DNA from: Tricholoma matsutake
Taxonomy: Eukaryota; Basidiomycota; Agaricomycetes; Agaricales; Tricholomataceae
Assembly (NCBI GenBank): GCA_026075535.2
Contig: AP026548.1
Coordinates: forward strand, 3,286,001 to 3,350,000
Length of the DNA: 64,000 bases
Direction: 5' to 3'
The notes under the pieces are model-generated. The model saw only the letters and a program-made list of their open reading frames with translations, did no database searches and was not told the DNA's origin. How positions within the stretch are numbered: position 1 is the stretch's first letter; every line of letters begins with the position of its first letter. Shown here piece after piece: positions 23,841 through 35,139 of the stretch. The translations under genes and the position numbers were made by a program.

Positions 23841-24487
23841 AGGAAGTCACGTTCCTGATGTGCCCGCTGTTCCCACCATCATCACGGTTTCCAAACATTC
23901 TCGCCATCAGCTTGTATAGTAGTTGAAACATAAGTAAATAGCCTAAAACACCCAATTTTGCCAGATTAGTTTACATCTCTCAGATAATGGTATGTATATC
24001 ACAGTCGCATTTTGGAAAGATCGCCTTTTCCCCCCTTATTCATGGCTGGTACCATCGTTACATCTGATTGAAAATTTGATCACGCCCTATATTTATGGTA
24101 CCCAAAGCTAAGTGAGAAAGTCATTGTGAAAGCAGCTGCAACACAAATGATACCACAAGACAAGGGGGAACTGGGCCATTGTTCCATGACCCAAGGTAGG
24201 GGGTCTGGCCCAAAGGGCTTAAATTTTTTACTATTTTTAGCTACAAATGCAACACATTAGTGACTTTGTTGATGTAACTTCAACTTCGAATGTCTTGCAC
24301 ATTCTGAATGCAATAAAAATGATTTTTTTTGGCTCACTCCAATGTGCTGGTATCAAAATGCAACATTTACATTGGTGCCAGTGGTTCAACAACAAAAACA
24401 AAAGTAGGCTTTTAAAGGCTTTCAACTATTTCAAACATGTAAAGTGCTTTTTGAAAGAATAAAGGGCCTAAATAGGATGTTTCGACA
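23841..24487. other. no gene seen
   Basis: AT-rich sequence with a GGGGG-rich patch near 24155-24215. No coding signal, terminal repeats or RNA gene were recognised. Confidence 0.4.
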
Positions 24488-24785
24488 ATGGCATGCTGTC
24501 CACTGTGTGGTGAAGAAGTGCAAGTTGGTACCCCAGGTCTGCAAGGGCTCAAGCAACACCAAGGGAAGAAGAAATGTCTGGGAAATGTTAAAAAAAAGAA
24601 GAAAGATGAACAAAAGGGGAAGAACTTGACCTTATTCTCTTTTCTGCAACGTCAGGACAAGAGGGAGCCAACTGATGCCAGGGTCACTAGAGAGGCTGCA
24701 AGCTCATCTTGCATTGTGTTTGGCCCATCCATTGCAGCTCAACTACCAGAGAGCGCAGTCAGGGATGATAAAACAGTGGGGAAGG
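24488..24785 (+). pseudogene. zinc-finger protein N-terminus, cut by hAT-like insertion
   Basis: From ATG 24488 the frame reads MACCPLCGEEVQ, then LKQHQGKKKC and a Lys-rich run. This gives a Cys-x2-Cys...His-x5-Cys arrangement like the single fingers found at the start of several Agaricomycete transposon-linked proteins. After LPESAVRDDKTVGK the frame runs into the hAT-like element that begins at 24786. Beyond the element (26258 on) only a few codons remain before a stop, so the gene is truncated or spliced onward in a way I cannot see. Confidence 0.4.
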
Positions 24786-26250
24786 TAGTGTTTGAAAACT
24801 TTGAAGGTCCAGTTTGGTCTGGTTTTTTCCCACTTTGGGCTCAAACCAGAACTGCAGCCAGTTCCATGACATTCCAAAACTATATAAACTGGACCAAACT
24901 GCACGAAACTGGTTCGTTGCAGTTCAAGCTGACTCAACTACTGGTTATAGCTGGTTCGACTACAATTGGTTGTCTACCGACTGTGGTTGGTCTAAACTGA
25001 ATTTATGTAGATTAAATAATAGTACTCTAAACATACAATAAAGCTCTTCACAGGCAGGGGCCTGTGAGCGAGCATGTAGGTAGCACAATAAATAAAAAAT
25101 AGACCCTACCTTGCAGGATGTGCAAGGGAAGGGGGAATGTATGAAACAAATGAAAAAAAACCCTCCCACACTTGAAGCGGGGAGGGGTGTTGTCATCGTA
25201 CATCCGTTGCCAGTGTCCCTTGTTGTTGTTGTTGTTGTCCCTCCCCATTGTTGTTGTCCCTCCCAGTTGTTGTTGTCCCTCCCCATTGTTGTTGTCCCTC
25301 CCCATTGTTGTCATTGTTGTCCCTCCCCATCATTGTCATGGTCATTCCTCTCCATCGTTGTCCCTCCATTGTTGGTGGCATTGGCATTGGTGTTGGTGTC
25401 CATTGTTGGTGGTGTAGGCATTGGCATCTATCATGGGCCCTTTGTTGGTTGTTCATCACCACCCCCATCCACTCCACAAGCAGTTGCTTGCAGCAGAGGT
25501 GTGGGTGGTGTGTTGGTTCTGTGGTGGTGTCATCCAGGACGGGACCCATTATCACCCTGTGAGCAGGGGCTCACAGCAGTGGTGGGTGGGTGCAAAGCAG
25601 ATGGCCATGGGCGCCATTTTGTTGTTAAAACATAGTTAGAACCTAAAAAAGACAAGAAAACCATTAGTTAGTTGAAAACAAAACATTAAAAAAGCTGTAC
25701 TTGAGGCCCAAACTACATCTGTCATAGTTTGGGCATTTGTGGCATTTGGCAGTGCAATCCGATGTAGGGGATGTGGGTGTTGATGGAGTGGTGTTGGTGG
25801 AAGAATGCAGAGGAAGGGGGGAGCAGTGGCAGCAGTGATGAGGGAGGTGGTGGTTGATGTTGGCAACATGGGTTGTGGATGAGAGAAAGTGGCACCACTT
25901 TCTTGTTTGGGTTGCGCAAATATGACCAAATGGTCCATGTGCAGCCTGAGGTATATAAACCCATACCTTTCGTGCTTTTCTTTTCTTGGGCATGGCCCTA
26001 TTATCACTTTATATTAGTTATAATAATATATATATAGGTAGCTATAGTAAGGTATATAGTATGTATATAAACCGGTTACAACCGACTACAACCGGTGTTT
26101 GTCAGTTTTAAATAAATATACAATCATTAGAACTGCAACCAATCACCAGAAAAATGTGAGGCAACCACAACTGTAAAACAACTGGACCACCATTTGGTTT
26201 GGTTTGGTTTCAGTTTTTTCCAGTTGCGTGAACTGGACTTTCAAACACTA
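24786..26250. mobile_element. non-autonomous hAT-like element, copy A
   Basis: The left end reads TAGTGTTTGAAAACTTTGAA and the right end ACTTTCAAACACTA, giving inverted repeats that start TAGTG as in hAT elements. Flanks are GGGGAAGG (24778-24785) and GGGAAGG (26251-26257), an 8-bp duplication if one G was lost on the right. No transposase is encoded. Inside are a 19-bp minisatellite, stem-loop motifs near 25477 and 25558, and a minus-strand exon-intron junction (intron 25700-25643) shared with other modules in the window. The element is 1465 bp and is related, in reverse, to 58175-59504. Confidence 0.75.
25239..25340. repeat. 19-bp minisatellite
   Basis: Units starting CCCTCCCC recur at 25239, 25258, 25277 and 25296, with a diverged one at 25321, each followed by ATTGTTGTTGT-like sequence. 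The open frames over it on both strands follow from the repeat and are not taken as genes. Confidence 0.8.
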
Positions 26251-26257
26251 GGGAAGG

Positions 26258-27570
26258 CAAGCCAAAAATGATGTCTTTTCTTACTAATTTTTAGTTCCAA
26301 TAAAATTTGCTCATGTTTTTTGTGAGACTTCCTTTTTTGGCCTGACATCTCCTTTTTTGGGGGGTAGGGGAGGGGGGGGGTCAGGCCACCACCCATCAAA
26401 AAATTTGCCTACCCCAGGCAATTTTTGCAATCCCAGTTCCCCTTTGCCACAAGATGCAAAAAGTTTTTTTTGTCAGTGAAGATTTGTAAGGTAAATTGCC
26501 TTATTAGGAAAGTGGCTCCCATGGTTAGTTAGTTAGTTCCCCATTTCATGGCTTAAAAAAAAAATTTGACCCGGTATCCTTAATTTTTTTTCTGACACCC
26601 CCTTGGTCTTATGGCATGTTTTGCATCTTCTGGTGGGACCGGACCACTCATGTCCTTTGGACAATGCATTATCTGACCCCCATGTTGCTTAATGACTAAA
26701 CATTGCAAACTAACATACCAAGGGACAGTGACACAGCTTTAGACATGATCCCTTTCTCGAAGCTATTGGCTTATTTCTATGTAGTTTCCACCATTTGGAA
26801 CACACACTGCATGTTGCTGAGTAGCCACATGTCAAAAATCAACAACCCTTGGAACTAGGCATAACAGGTCTGGGTAGTGATAGGATAATGACATCCACCT
26901 GCTCCATCATTTCTCAATGTGCATGACCTTTTGAACCTATGCTGGCTTGGAGTGGGCACATGATCTTGCTGAGCCACCAGAGGTCACAAACTGACACAGC
27001 CAGGGATTCCTTGCCTTCATGGGATATGCTCCACATCGTGAAGCTACAGGCAGGTGGTTGGGGTATGACATCAACTTTTCTCCCCTCCATAGTACCCAAC
27101 ACTCACATCATCAACACTCACATCATCCAAAGATTACACTTATTGGCATAGGCGATGTGTCTTGCTAACCCATCGCACATTGCAAAGGAGCAACTATGGA
27201 CTCTGCTCAATATAATCTATAACCCATGTTCCAATCTTTGTAGTATCATTTCAAAATTCCATTATCTTAAAAGATGATGCTACTTCTGGTTGACTTACCC
27301 CAAGAAAACTTTTGCAACATAGCACATACTGCAGAATTCTGGGGGAGCCATTGTGATACAATAATCATGTTGCTTCTTATCATATGATGGTCAATTAATA
27401 TCCCCCTTCACATACGTCACAGACCGTAGTGTCATACAAACTACTAAATTCCTTCCACTAGCTACCATAGCTAGGTTGACTCACAGGTTCTCTAGCAGGA
27501 AAAAGAAATACAATTATATATTTTGCCACATTCTGGTATCCTCCTACTAATAAATACAGTATTTAACTTG
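26258..27570. other. no gene seen
   Basis: Homopolymer-rich sequence (G-run near 26359, A-run near 26557). Short open frames near 26914-27151 carry no motif. No repeat ends were recognised. Confidence 0.4.
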
Positions 27571-29120
27571 TGGGTGCTGCTGCAGACTGCTCCCTTGCTG
27601 CTCACTGGTTTGCTAGCCAAGCAATGGAAGAGCCAGGATGAGACTGTCCTTGCACTATAACCAGGCGTCCACCAAATACTTTGCTGTAGTATGCAAGCTC
27701 AGCAGATATCTTGCAGATATCGTCAGGGAGATGATAATTACCTAGTCCACCAGGAAAGAAGGGAGTTTGTGCATGCTTGACTTTTGGGGCCAAGAGGGAT
27801 TTCAAAATAATCCATGATATTGTTGTAGAAGTCGATGTAGTTAAAACAGCTATCGTTCTTGTTCCATGGGTTGGCATTAGAAAGTGCAAAACAAAGCTTG
27901 AAGAACATCAATCAGCATAACAGTTTGAAGGAGATGAGATAGCTCTCATCTGAACTGCAACATAGGCAAGAGCCCAAGGTGTTACTGCCTTCATTCCTAA
28001 TAAGGTGGCAACATGTCCACATGTTGGGGCTTTCTGGTTCCTCCTAGCATGTTTCTTGGCTGACGGAACATGCTCATCCACATCTTCCTGGCATTCAATG
28101 TTTTGGGCAGAGGAAGGGAATGTAAAGATGAATTTAAAGGTCTACAGAGGCCATATAACAGTTGAGATATGAGAGCAAAAAATGGTAAAGGCTCACCTTT
28201 AACAACATCGCACTTCGGAATAGACCATCCTCAATGTTCTCAATACTACCATTAGCTTTTGGGTAGAGAAAAGTGGGCCAGGAATCTGCAGTAACTGTGA
28301 AATCTGAATGGCCTTCATGAATGTTAGTATGCACCCTATGGACAAGCATCAGTGTCAAAACATAGAGCAGAGAGTACACAAAGCATATGAAAGATCTTCC
28401 CAATCATAGTCTATGGGACATAACAGACGTCCAGTGTCATCATGTTCAAATCCTCTGTCCATCTTGGAGGTAGGTGGAAGTGGTCTGGATATAGGACCAC
28501 CAAGTGCTCCTGCTATCCAACTGACAACAGCTGGCTTGAGGTTTGCTGCATCATCACCTTGGCCTCCACCTGCCCCTTTCCAAAGCTACCCAAGTATTAG
28601 TATTTATACACGCATAAAGAACTAGTATTCACATCTCAAAAATAGACATTTAGTTCCAGTACATCCTGCTCATTTAACTTGGTTTTAAGATTTGGAATGT
28701 GGTGTAGTAAAAGTATCCTTGATAAGTCCAATGCTGTCTGGGTATGCTGCATTATCATGCAATCCAATTCACAAAAAGAAGAAATGGTATTCCAAGGTGG
28801 GCTCAAGGTCTTCATCAGGCACCTCTGCATCCAGGGCATGTTGTCAGTCACTCTCTTCAATGAGCTCATCAACAGACTCAAACATAGACACAAGCCTGCA
28901 TATTACTTGGCCCTGTGTAACGTTAGACTGTGAATTTCTATAGAAGCATCTACTGTTAAGCAAGCAATCTAGAGTGGGTTATGTAGTACATACAATTTTT
29001 GTTTTGCACCTGCTTGCTGAAGGTTTTGAAGCTGTTGTTCCAGTGCTGCAATCTGCTGCTTAGCACCCGCATATATGGCCACAACTGGATGCTCATCTAG
29101 AAATACTGTAGCAAGTAGAG
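27571..29120 (-). pseudogene. DUF6698-like hypothetical protein, decayed
   Basis: On the minus strand a set of exons follows the order of an Agaricomycete family I associate with DUF6698. A coiled-coil (AKQQIAALEQQLQNLQQAG, 29070-28995) is followed by a segment with VSMFESVDELIEESD and IPNLKTKLNEQDVLELN (28920-28640). Next come GDDAANLKPAVVSWI and DRGFEHDDTGRLLCP (28575-28400). Then ADSWPTFLYPKANG and GLFRSAMLLK (28310-28200), and FIFTFPSSAQ with ATLLGMKAVTPWALAYVAVQ (28135-27950). Stops and a frame change interrupt it (for example TGA after EESD near 28873). The family is often found near transposons; no function is known. Confidence 0.55.
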
Positions 29121-29388
29121 TAGAAGCTAAACTGACTAACTAGTGATGCTTGTCATTGGACAGATGTGCAGCGCATGAGGTTCAAAGTTTGAATGGTTTC
29201 AAAGGGTCATAATGGGCATTTATAAGGCTGTAAGCTTACAGAAGCTTACCGGCTGGGCATCACTAAAGGCTATGCTTCCAAAAGATTGTCACTATAGCAA
29301 CAATGAAACTCTATTTCTTATGTTGCAATGGAGCAATTAGGCCTAGCCTACTCATCAAGAAAGCGCTAGTGCAAGTTATGAAACACAC

Positions 29389-29497
29389 TAGAGCATATTT
29401 GCAACTGTTTTTACTGAGCCTGTCAGCCAATCAGATTACCATGATTGTGAAAAAATTTCCTTTTCTGTCAGAAAAAAAGAGTTGCAAATATGCTCTA
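29389..29497. mobile_element. 109-bp MITE-like hairpin
   Basis: A perfect 18-bp inverted repeat (TAGAGCATATTTGCAACT at 29389-29406, its complement at 29480-29497) encloses 73 bp of AT-rich sequence. If the outermost TA is the target duplication, the ends are GAGC...GCTC, as in small Tc1/mariner-derived MITEs. No coding capacity. Confidence 0.65.
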
Positions 29498-29787
29498 CTA
29501 TCTGCCACAACCAAGTCCTCTGCTACTCTCAGGCTTCAAGATACAAGCTTATAATAGATGCCTTTGTCTCCAGCTTATCCCAGCTTGTGGATAAGATAGG
29601 ATAGGATTACCGTTGTGGTCCCACTCAGGAACAGATGGCTCCCATACTACCCACATGAGCACATATTAGGTAAAAACAAGTGTGCTATATTGTAGTCAAG
29701 TTCGGCCTAGAGCTTGGCTTCTGTGGCCATAACCATTCTGTCAGGTTGTTTCTCCACTAGAATACCTGCTTTCTCCTGTTGACTCAG

Positions 29788-29965
29788 AGCTAGCTCTGGG
29801 ATTTTGATGTGTATAGCTTCAAGGTAGCATAATGCAGTCTGCAAGACATCCGGGAACACCTAAGAAAGCTAGCTCTGAAAATTTGATGCATATAGCTTTG
29901 AGGTAGCATAATGCAGCAGTGAAACACCTAAGAAAGCTAGCTGTGGGAATTGATGTGTATTGTTC
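29788..29965. repeat. imperfect tandem repeat, about 70-80 bp
   Basis: Three units beginning AGCTAGCT start near 29788, 29867 and 29936. They share TTTGATG, TATAGCTT, AGGTAGCATAATGCAG and ACACCTAAGAAAG; the third is partial. The function is unknown. The stretches on both sides (29120-29388 and 29966-30778) hold no supported gene. Confidence 0.65.
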
Positions 29966-30786
29966 TGATTGGCCCAATTGACTCATGCAAGCTCATGCAT
30001 TGTTGGAGGAATTTATGAGGGCTGAACCCTTCTGAGGCTTTCTCGAGTTCAGGTATGTCAGTTCAATCTAAGCGCCAACGATTCAGGATGCCAGATCAAA
30101 TCATCCCTGGTTTCCTCCCCCTACTACCATACCTCACTCCAAATCCTGCAATTACATAGTCAAATACGATTGACAGCAAGGCTCAACAACCAATGTACTC
30201 CTGGGTTGTTTCCACCTTATGCTTCTGCTACAAAAGTTTTGGTTTGGTAGGTGTGACTGGAAAACACAGATGTACAAGAGCTGGTGGTGCAAGGCAGCGG
30301 CCGCCAACCAGGTTTCGCTTCCTCTGTCTGAGTGGTCTACCAGAAGCATGGATTTCCTCATGTGAACATGGAATTGGCAGTTGTGTGGGTTTCAAAAATT
30401 GAGCTTGAGGGGTATTGACAAATTGACAAATTGGCAACCTGATCACTAAGCTGGACAAGAAGCTCAGGCTTGCAATGGGCTTGTGAGTTGTGACCATACT
30501 GTAGACCTGCAGATAGCTAGGTAGAAAAAATGCAGGCACAGGAGATGTGCATAATCTGACATTGGTCAGTCTTGGTGAAGGGCAAGAGGCGACACTGTGA
30601 GGAGGGGTGATACTGTGACACATACATGTGAGAGGAGGCTGCCATGGCATGGCTATGTGCATTGTCACCAAGCGCATGTATGTGGACCCAGGGAGCACAT
30701 GAGGAGGCAGTGGATGGAAGCTGAAGAGCAGAGGCAGGGCAGCAGTTCAAGGGACCAATGAGATTCTGTTAGGTTTTTTTCCCCTG

Positions 30787-31234
30787 TAGGGCAAGGCAGG
30801 GGTTACCCCTGGGTGTCAAATCTCATACCCTTACTCCTACCCCTGAACACCCTACCCTTAGGGGTAAGGGTATGGAAACATATAAGAGTTGCCAAGGGTA
30901 TGGGAGGGTTTGTCAAGGGTACAAGGATTTGGCACAAAATCAACATATTTAGAGCAAAATTCATTTGAAAAGTGTTGATAACTATTGTATTTACTATTAA
31001 TACCTCTTATTAACATATGAAAGCCATTATCATGTTGGACAATCCCAAAATCTGAATTTAATTGATGAAAATCTTGAATATGAGTCTTTGTAGCTGAAAA
31101 AATCAAATCATAAGCATACCCCTGGCATACTCCTGTACCCTTAGTAAGGGTATGAACTTCCAAACCCCTACCCTTACCTCTCATACCCTTAGCCCAAAAA
31201 CACAAGGGTATACCCCTACCCCTGCCTTGCCTTA
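30787..31234. mobile_element. hAT-type MITE, 448 bp
   Basis: Inverted ends TAGGGCAAGGCAGGGGT (left) and, on the complement of the right end, TAAGGCAAGGCAGGGGT differ at one base. A perfect 8-bp duplication TTCCCCTG flanks it at 30779-30786 and 31235-31242, which is the hAT signature. The subterminal sequence is full of short CCCTTA/TAAGGG words in both orientations, a likely binding-site array for a transposase supplied elsewhere. No ORF of its own. Confidence 0.9.
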
Positions 31235-31242
31235 TTCCCCTG

Positions 31243-32340
31243 CATGTGTGAAGATGGTGTGGCTAAGATCAAGGGGCTTGAGGGGATCTCACGTGAAGTA
31301 TTCTGGTTGTATGTTACAGGATTGATGGATGTGGAGGGCTTTTGACTAGTTGCAGGTGGCGAGGTAGGGCACTTGTGGGAGGGATGTGAGAAGCCTGGAC
31401 AGGATGTGTCCTGAGAGCCGCATGATGAGCTAGATGGAGGTGAAACGATATCATCATCAAGTTGAGTTTCACATGGAAGAGAGAGGCAGGCATACATGCA
31501 TCTTGAAATCCTCCTCTGCTGAGTGACATTGAACAGTCATTTCATCGACCCAAATGGCGAGAGGATTCCAGAGGACGGAGAGGACTAACACACATACAAA
31601 TAGGTTAACACATGCAAGGGCTGTGTGTAGCTATACAAAACTTACTCGTGATGTCAGGGTTGAGTGTGTGGACATGTCATCATGGCCTGGGCCTGTAGTG
31701 GATGCTGGATAGAAACACTGTGTTCTTCATACTGTAAACCTAAGAATGGCAGATATCATAAGGAAAGCGGTTTTGGAAGGCAACAAATTTTGCTGAGTAG
31801 AGATATGCACTTTGACTTTGTGGAGCAACCACCCCACCTGCACACCTTCGACAGGACACTCCTCCTGCATAGAACCCTGCAAGTGACTTGGCAGACACCA
31901 TTCCTCTGCACTTGCCATGTGTTGCAAGTGTCTAGAACATTTCGCATCTAGGTATAAGGCAGGCTCAGTACTGAGGTTGATTCCAAGTTGCAGGTTTGGG
32001 AGGTCACATACACAGTGCTTCCATCTGCTGAGAAACCCTACCACACACAGCCATAGAAGGAGAAACAATGTTGAAGGTTATTTTTGGAAATTTTTATTCT
32101 ATTCCAAAATTTTCATTCAATCAAAAATGAGTGGGACAAGAATTTCCAAAAACTCTGTAATGGAATGGCATTTGGCCTCAGTGAGCTGGGGAGACAAACA
32201 GATGAGTACTATGACATCAGTAGACTACCTATACAGTACTAGGAATAGTAGAACTACCAAGAAAGATAAATAAAGTAATTAAAATGGAGGGGAATAACAT
32301 CAGAATGAAATGAACAAATGCTAAGAATTGCAGACTTGTT
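31243..32340. other. Ser/Pro-rich minus-strand frame, no firm gene
   Basis: Minus-strand frame 31497-31216 encodes a Ser/Pro/Thr-rich segment (SPPSSSSCGSQDTS) that runs into the MITE, and similar composition continues beyond it at 30750-30230. This could be a disordered region of an old gene split by the MITE. The rest shows no supported feature. Confidence 0.3.
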
Positions 32341-34250
32341 CTAGTCAAAAAACTGCTCCCAAGCACCATACCCAGTGTGTTTGCCCCACCCAGCAGGTTT
32401 GTTGCAAAGCAACTCAAAGCTCTTCTCTGGAAAAAAGAAGACAGACCCTATTCTGCCTGGTGTAAGCTCATCCTGGCATTGCATACAGTCAGGAGTCCAC
32501 TGTGCTACTTTATGGAAGATATCAGCAGAAAGAAAATGGCAGATGTGTCCTGGATGGTACCTGCCATGAACCATGTCAAATGTGAAAGATTGCAACATGA
32601 ACAGCTCTTATGTGAATTTGCCTGGAAACTGTGGTATCTGCATCTCCCCCCCATGGAAGAAACCGCATGGGAAGAAGACTGTAGGCCATGCATCATTCTG
32701 GTCTGTGTGCAGCATCACCTGCAACTTGTAGACTATAGCTCTTCCTAGCCAAGGTCCTGGGTCTTCTTCTAACCATACCCCGGTGTCAAAGGCCTTTCTA
32801 TACTGGGCATAGACACTAGGAAAGATTTCCTCGAACATTGTCCCTAGACCAGCAGCTAACCCCTCCATGGCATTTAGATAGCACCTTATAGCACAAAGAG
32901 CTGAGCTGCTTTGGGTAAACACACCAGACAGAAAGAGGCCCTTGCCAACAAGGATTAGCATGAACTGAGTCATGTGCTTTGCTATATAGCACTCACTTTC
33001 CAGGTTGGTTTTGTTGAATCCAACCATGCACTATGTGATGCACACCACACCTCTCTGAGCACCCCCCAGTCACCATTATGCCTGTACCATCATCTTGGCC
33101 CCCTTGCTGTATCTCATACCTCATCAAGTGTGGATCCTGAAGAGGGTCTTCTGCTTGAACCTGACTTGAATGTCACTTGTCCCCCTCACATATTGGCTGC
33201 AGAATTGATGATAGCTTTTGAGTGGCCTGTTGGTAACACAAAAGCATGTGACTGGCCTAGAAGAATCAAACAAGAAGGTACAGTGATGATTGGGACTTAC
33301 CCTTTGTATTCCATCACATACTATTTCCCTGCCACTATTGAGACCCTCTGTCAAATCACTATCAGAATATCTGTTATACAGTTCAGAAATAGGATGCATA
33401 GGCTGGTTCCAAAGTACCAGGTGTGTCAGAGACCATTTTGTATTTGTTCATGTGCTTACTTCATTTTTTTTATCCTTCCACCTATTCCCCAGGTAACAAA
33501 ATGCTAGCTCCCCCCCTTTATCATATACCTGGGCAGAGAAAGGTCTAGAAACAGCATTAGAACCAAGCTGGCTAGTACAATACTCTTCCAACTCCTCCTT
33601 TGTTTTCTTGCTTTCCTTGACTTCCCTGAGCTCCTGGACGTTGGAAGAGATTCAAAACTTCTGAGAATATCTCAGAAATTGTCTTGTTTTTATTTGTGTC
33701 TGCTGAATGGTGGCTTTGAGTCATTTATCATTATTTCATGCTTGACCTGAGCTGCTGGTTAATTCATCCATGGCTGCAACTTCAATATCAGGAAGGGGAA
33801 CACATGTAGACTTAGGAAGGGCCTTCAAAAGTCACATTTGAGCACTGAATTCAAGGAAGAAAATATGTTACTCATGGGCCATTTCTCCTTGTTATTTATG
33901 AGGGTGTTATCAGATCAAGACTCCTCACAGCAATGCCACACATATCTTGCCCTTCTTTCTAGGTGTTCTAGCAGCTGATGGATGGACTGCAGTTTCATCC
34001 AGCTAGTAAGAAAGGAAATATAATCAGAAGATCCATAAATTGAATATGTAGCATGAAATGACTGGGGAAACTCACATCCAACACATCCCCCTCCCAGTCC
34101 TTGTCACATCCGTCCATGCTGAAATCCTGTTTCATGACAGTTTTTCTTTTTTTTCTAAGTGAATTGGATGCATTCTGAAGATCCAATGTAGCTAGTAATA
34201 TAACATAGAGTGAGATGGGGCTTACATTCACAGATGTGTGCTTTTGCATA
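32341..34250 (-). pseudogene. TET/JBP-like 2OG-Fe(II) dioxygenase, decayed
   Basis: N-terminal exons on the minus strand encode LRKKRKTVMKQDFSMDGCDK and DWEGDVLD (to 34076). An intron at 34075-34003 leads to DETAVHPSAARTPRKKGK. A charged segment VQELREVKESKKTKEELEEY lies near 33620-33560. The catalytic part (33027-32341) has LHTDQNDAW (Fe-binding His-x-Asp), GGEMQIPQF, YHPGHICHF, FHKVAQW (second His) and TPGRIGSVFFFPEK (possible 2-oxoglutarate-binding Arg), the order seen in fungal TET/JBP enzymes that oxidise 5-methylcytosine. An in-frame TAA near 32608 falls where a splice donor ACGTAAG seems to have become ACATAAG. Such genes are expanded in mushrooms and linked to transposons. Exons between 33500 and 33040 are only partly resolved. 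Confidence 0.55.
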
Positions 34251-34736
34251 TCAACACTGCTGCCTGCACCAAACTTCAGGGGAGCAGGTTAGTCTGTTTT
34301 TACATGCAGAGTCAATACCATTGACCAACTTGAACATTTCGGCTAAATCAACATCATGTAGACAAAATGTAGGTACAAACAAACATGACACATCTGCTAA
34401 CACTGCATTTAGAATAGTAATTATGCTGTATTTTAGCTTTCAATTTGTTATAATGACATAAAACAATGTATATTGATGCACAGCAACTTGTAACAACAAA
34501 AGTTTACTAATGCTACTCTATCCGCTGCTGCCTGCTTACCACTGCTGCTCCCCTTCCATCTGTTCCCTCCACCTGTGTTCCTTTCAATGATGTGCTCTCT
34601 GGTTCAGCTGCGCATGGACACAGTGGTGATTTTATTATTCTGCATCATTGGGAGTCGATGCATGACATTTTCATCCTTCTCAGTCATTCCAGGTTGTGGT
34701 AGGCCAGATGACTAAGTTTTCACTGGGATTTACTCG

Positions 34737-35102
34737 TCAATAGCAAAGATGTTGTATAGATGGAAAGGCATGCCTAGTTCTCCTTCATTGGTAACGTAGT
34801 GAGTTATCGCCACCTTAAACATCTCTCGGGTACCCTCTACCGTCTCTTCACCCAGTTTCATTACGCACCTTTGAACACCATCTCGGCTTGGCAGTAGAAG
34901 GCACTCGAACTTTGTATGATCAAAAGCTTTCCAAAGTCACATCAGGGATGGTGGTGGATGTCTCTTTCATCTCTTCAAGATGTGCAAGGTCTCCAGTTGC
35001 ACCATGGGCAACCAGCATGAGAGAGTTGGCTGTAGTTTTGGAATCGGGGCTTGCCAGACTACTGCATAACTTGGTCAGATCATGCTGTTTGTGTGTATAC
35101 AA
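34737..35102 (-). pseudogene. hypothetical protein, one frame shift
   Basis: Frame 35102-34920 (ANSLMLVAHGATGDLAHLEE to TIPDVTLESF) continues after a one-base shift in a TTTT run near 34925 as DHTKFECLLLPSRDGVQRCV, then MFKVAITHYVTNEGELGMPF and YNIFAIDE before a stop near 34737. The two halves read as one domain, suggesting a real but broken gene. I do not recognise the family. Confidence 0.35.
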
Positions 35103-35139
35103 TACTGACTAACCTTATGATGGTCTGAATGATCTCAGG

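Noticed and set aside
25111..25635. 174-codon Val/Pro/Leu-rich frame on the plus strand
   Set aside because: It follows from the 19-bp minisatellite inside hAT-like copy A; open frames exist on both strands over it.
32974..33507. 177-codon plus-strand frame
   Set aside because: Shadow of the minus-strand TET/JBP-like gene, whose exons and splice sites explain the region better.
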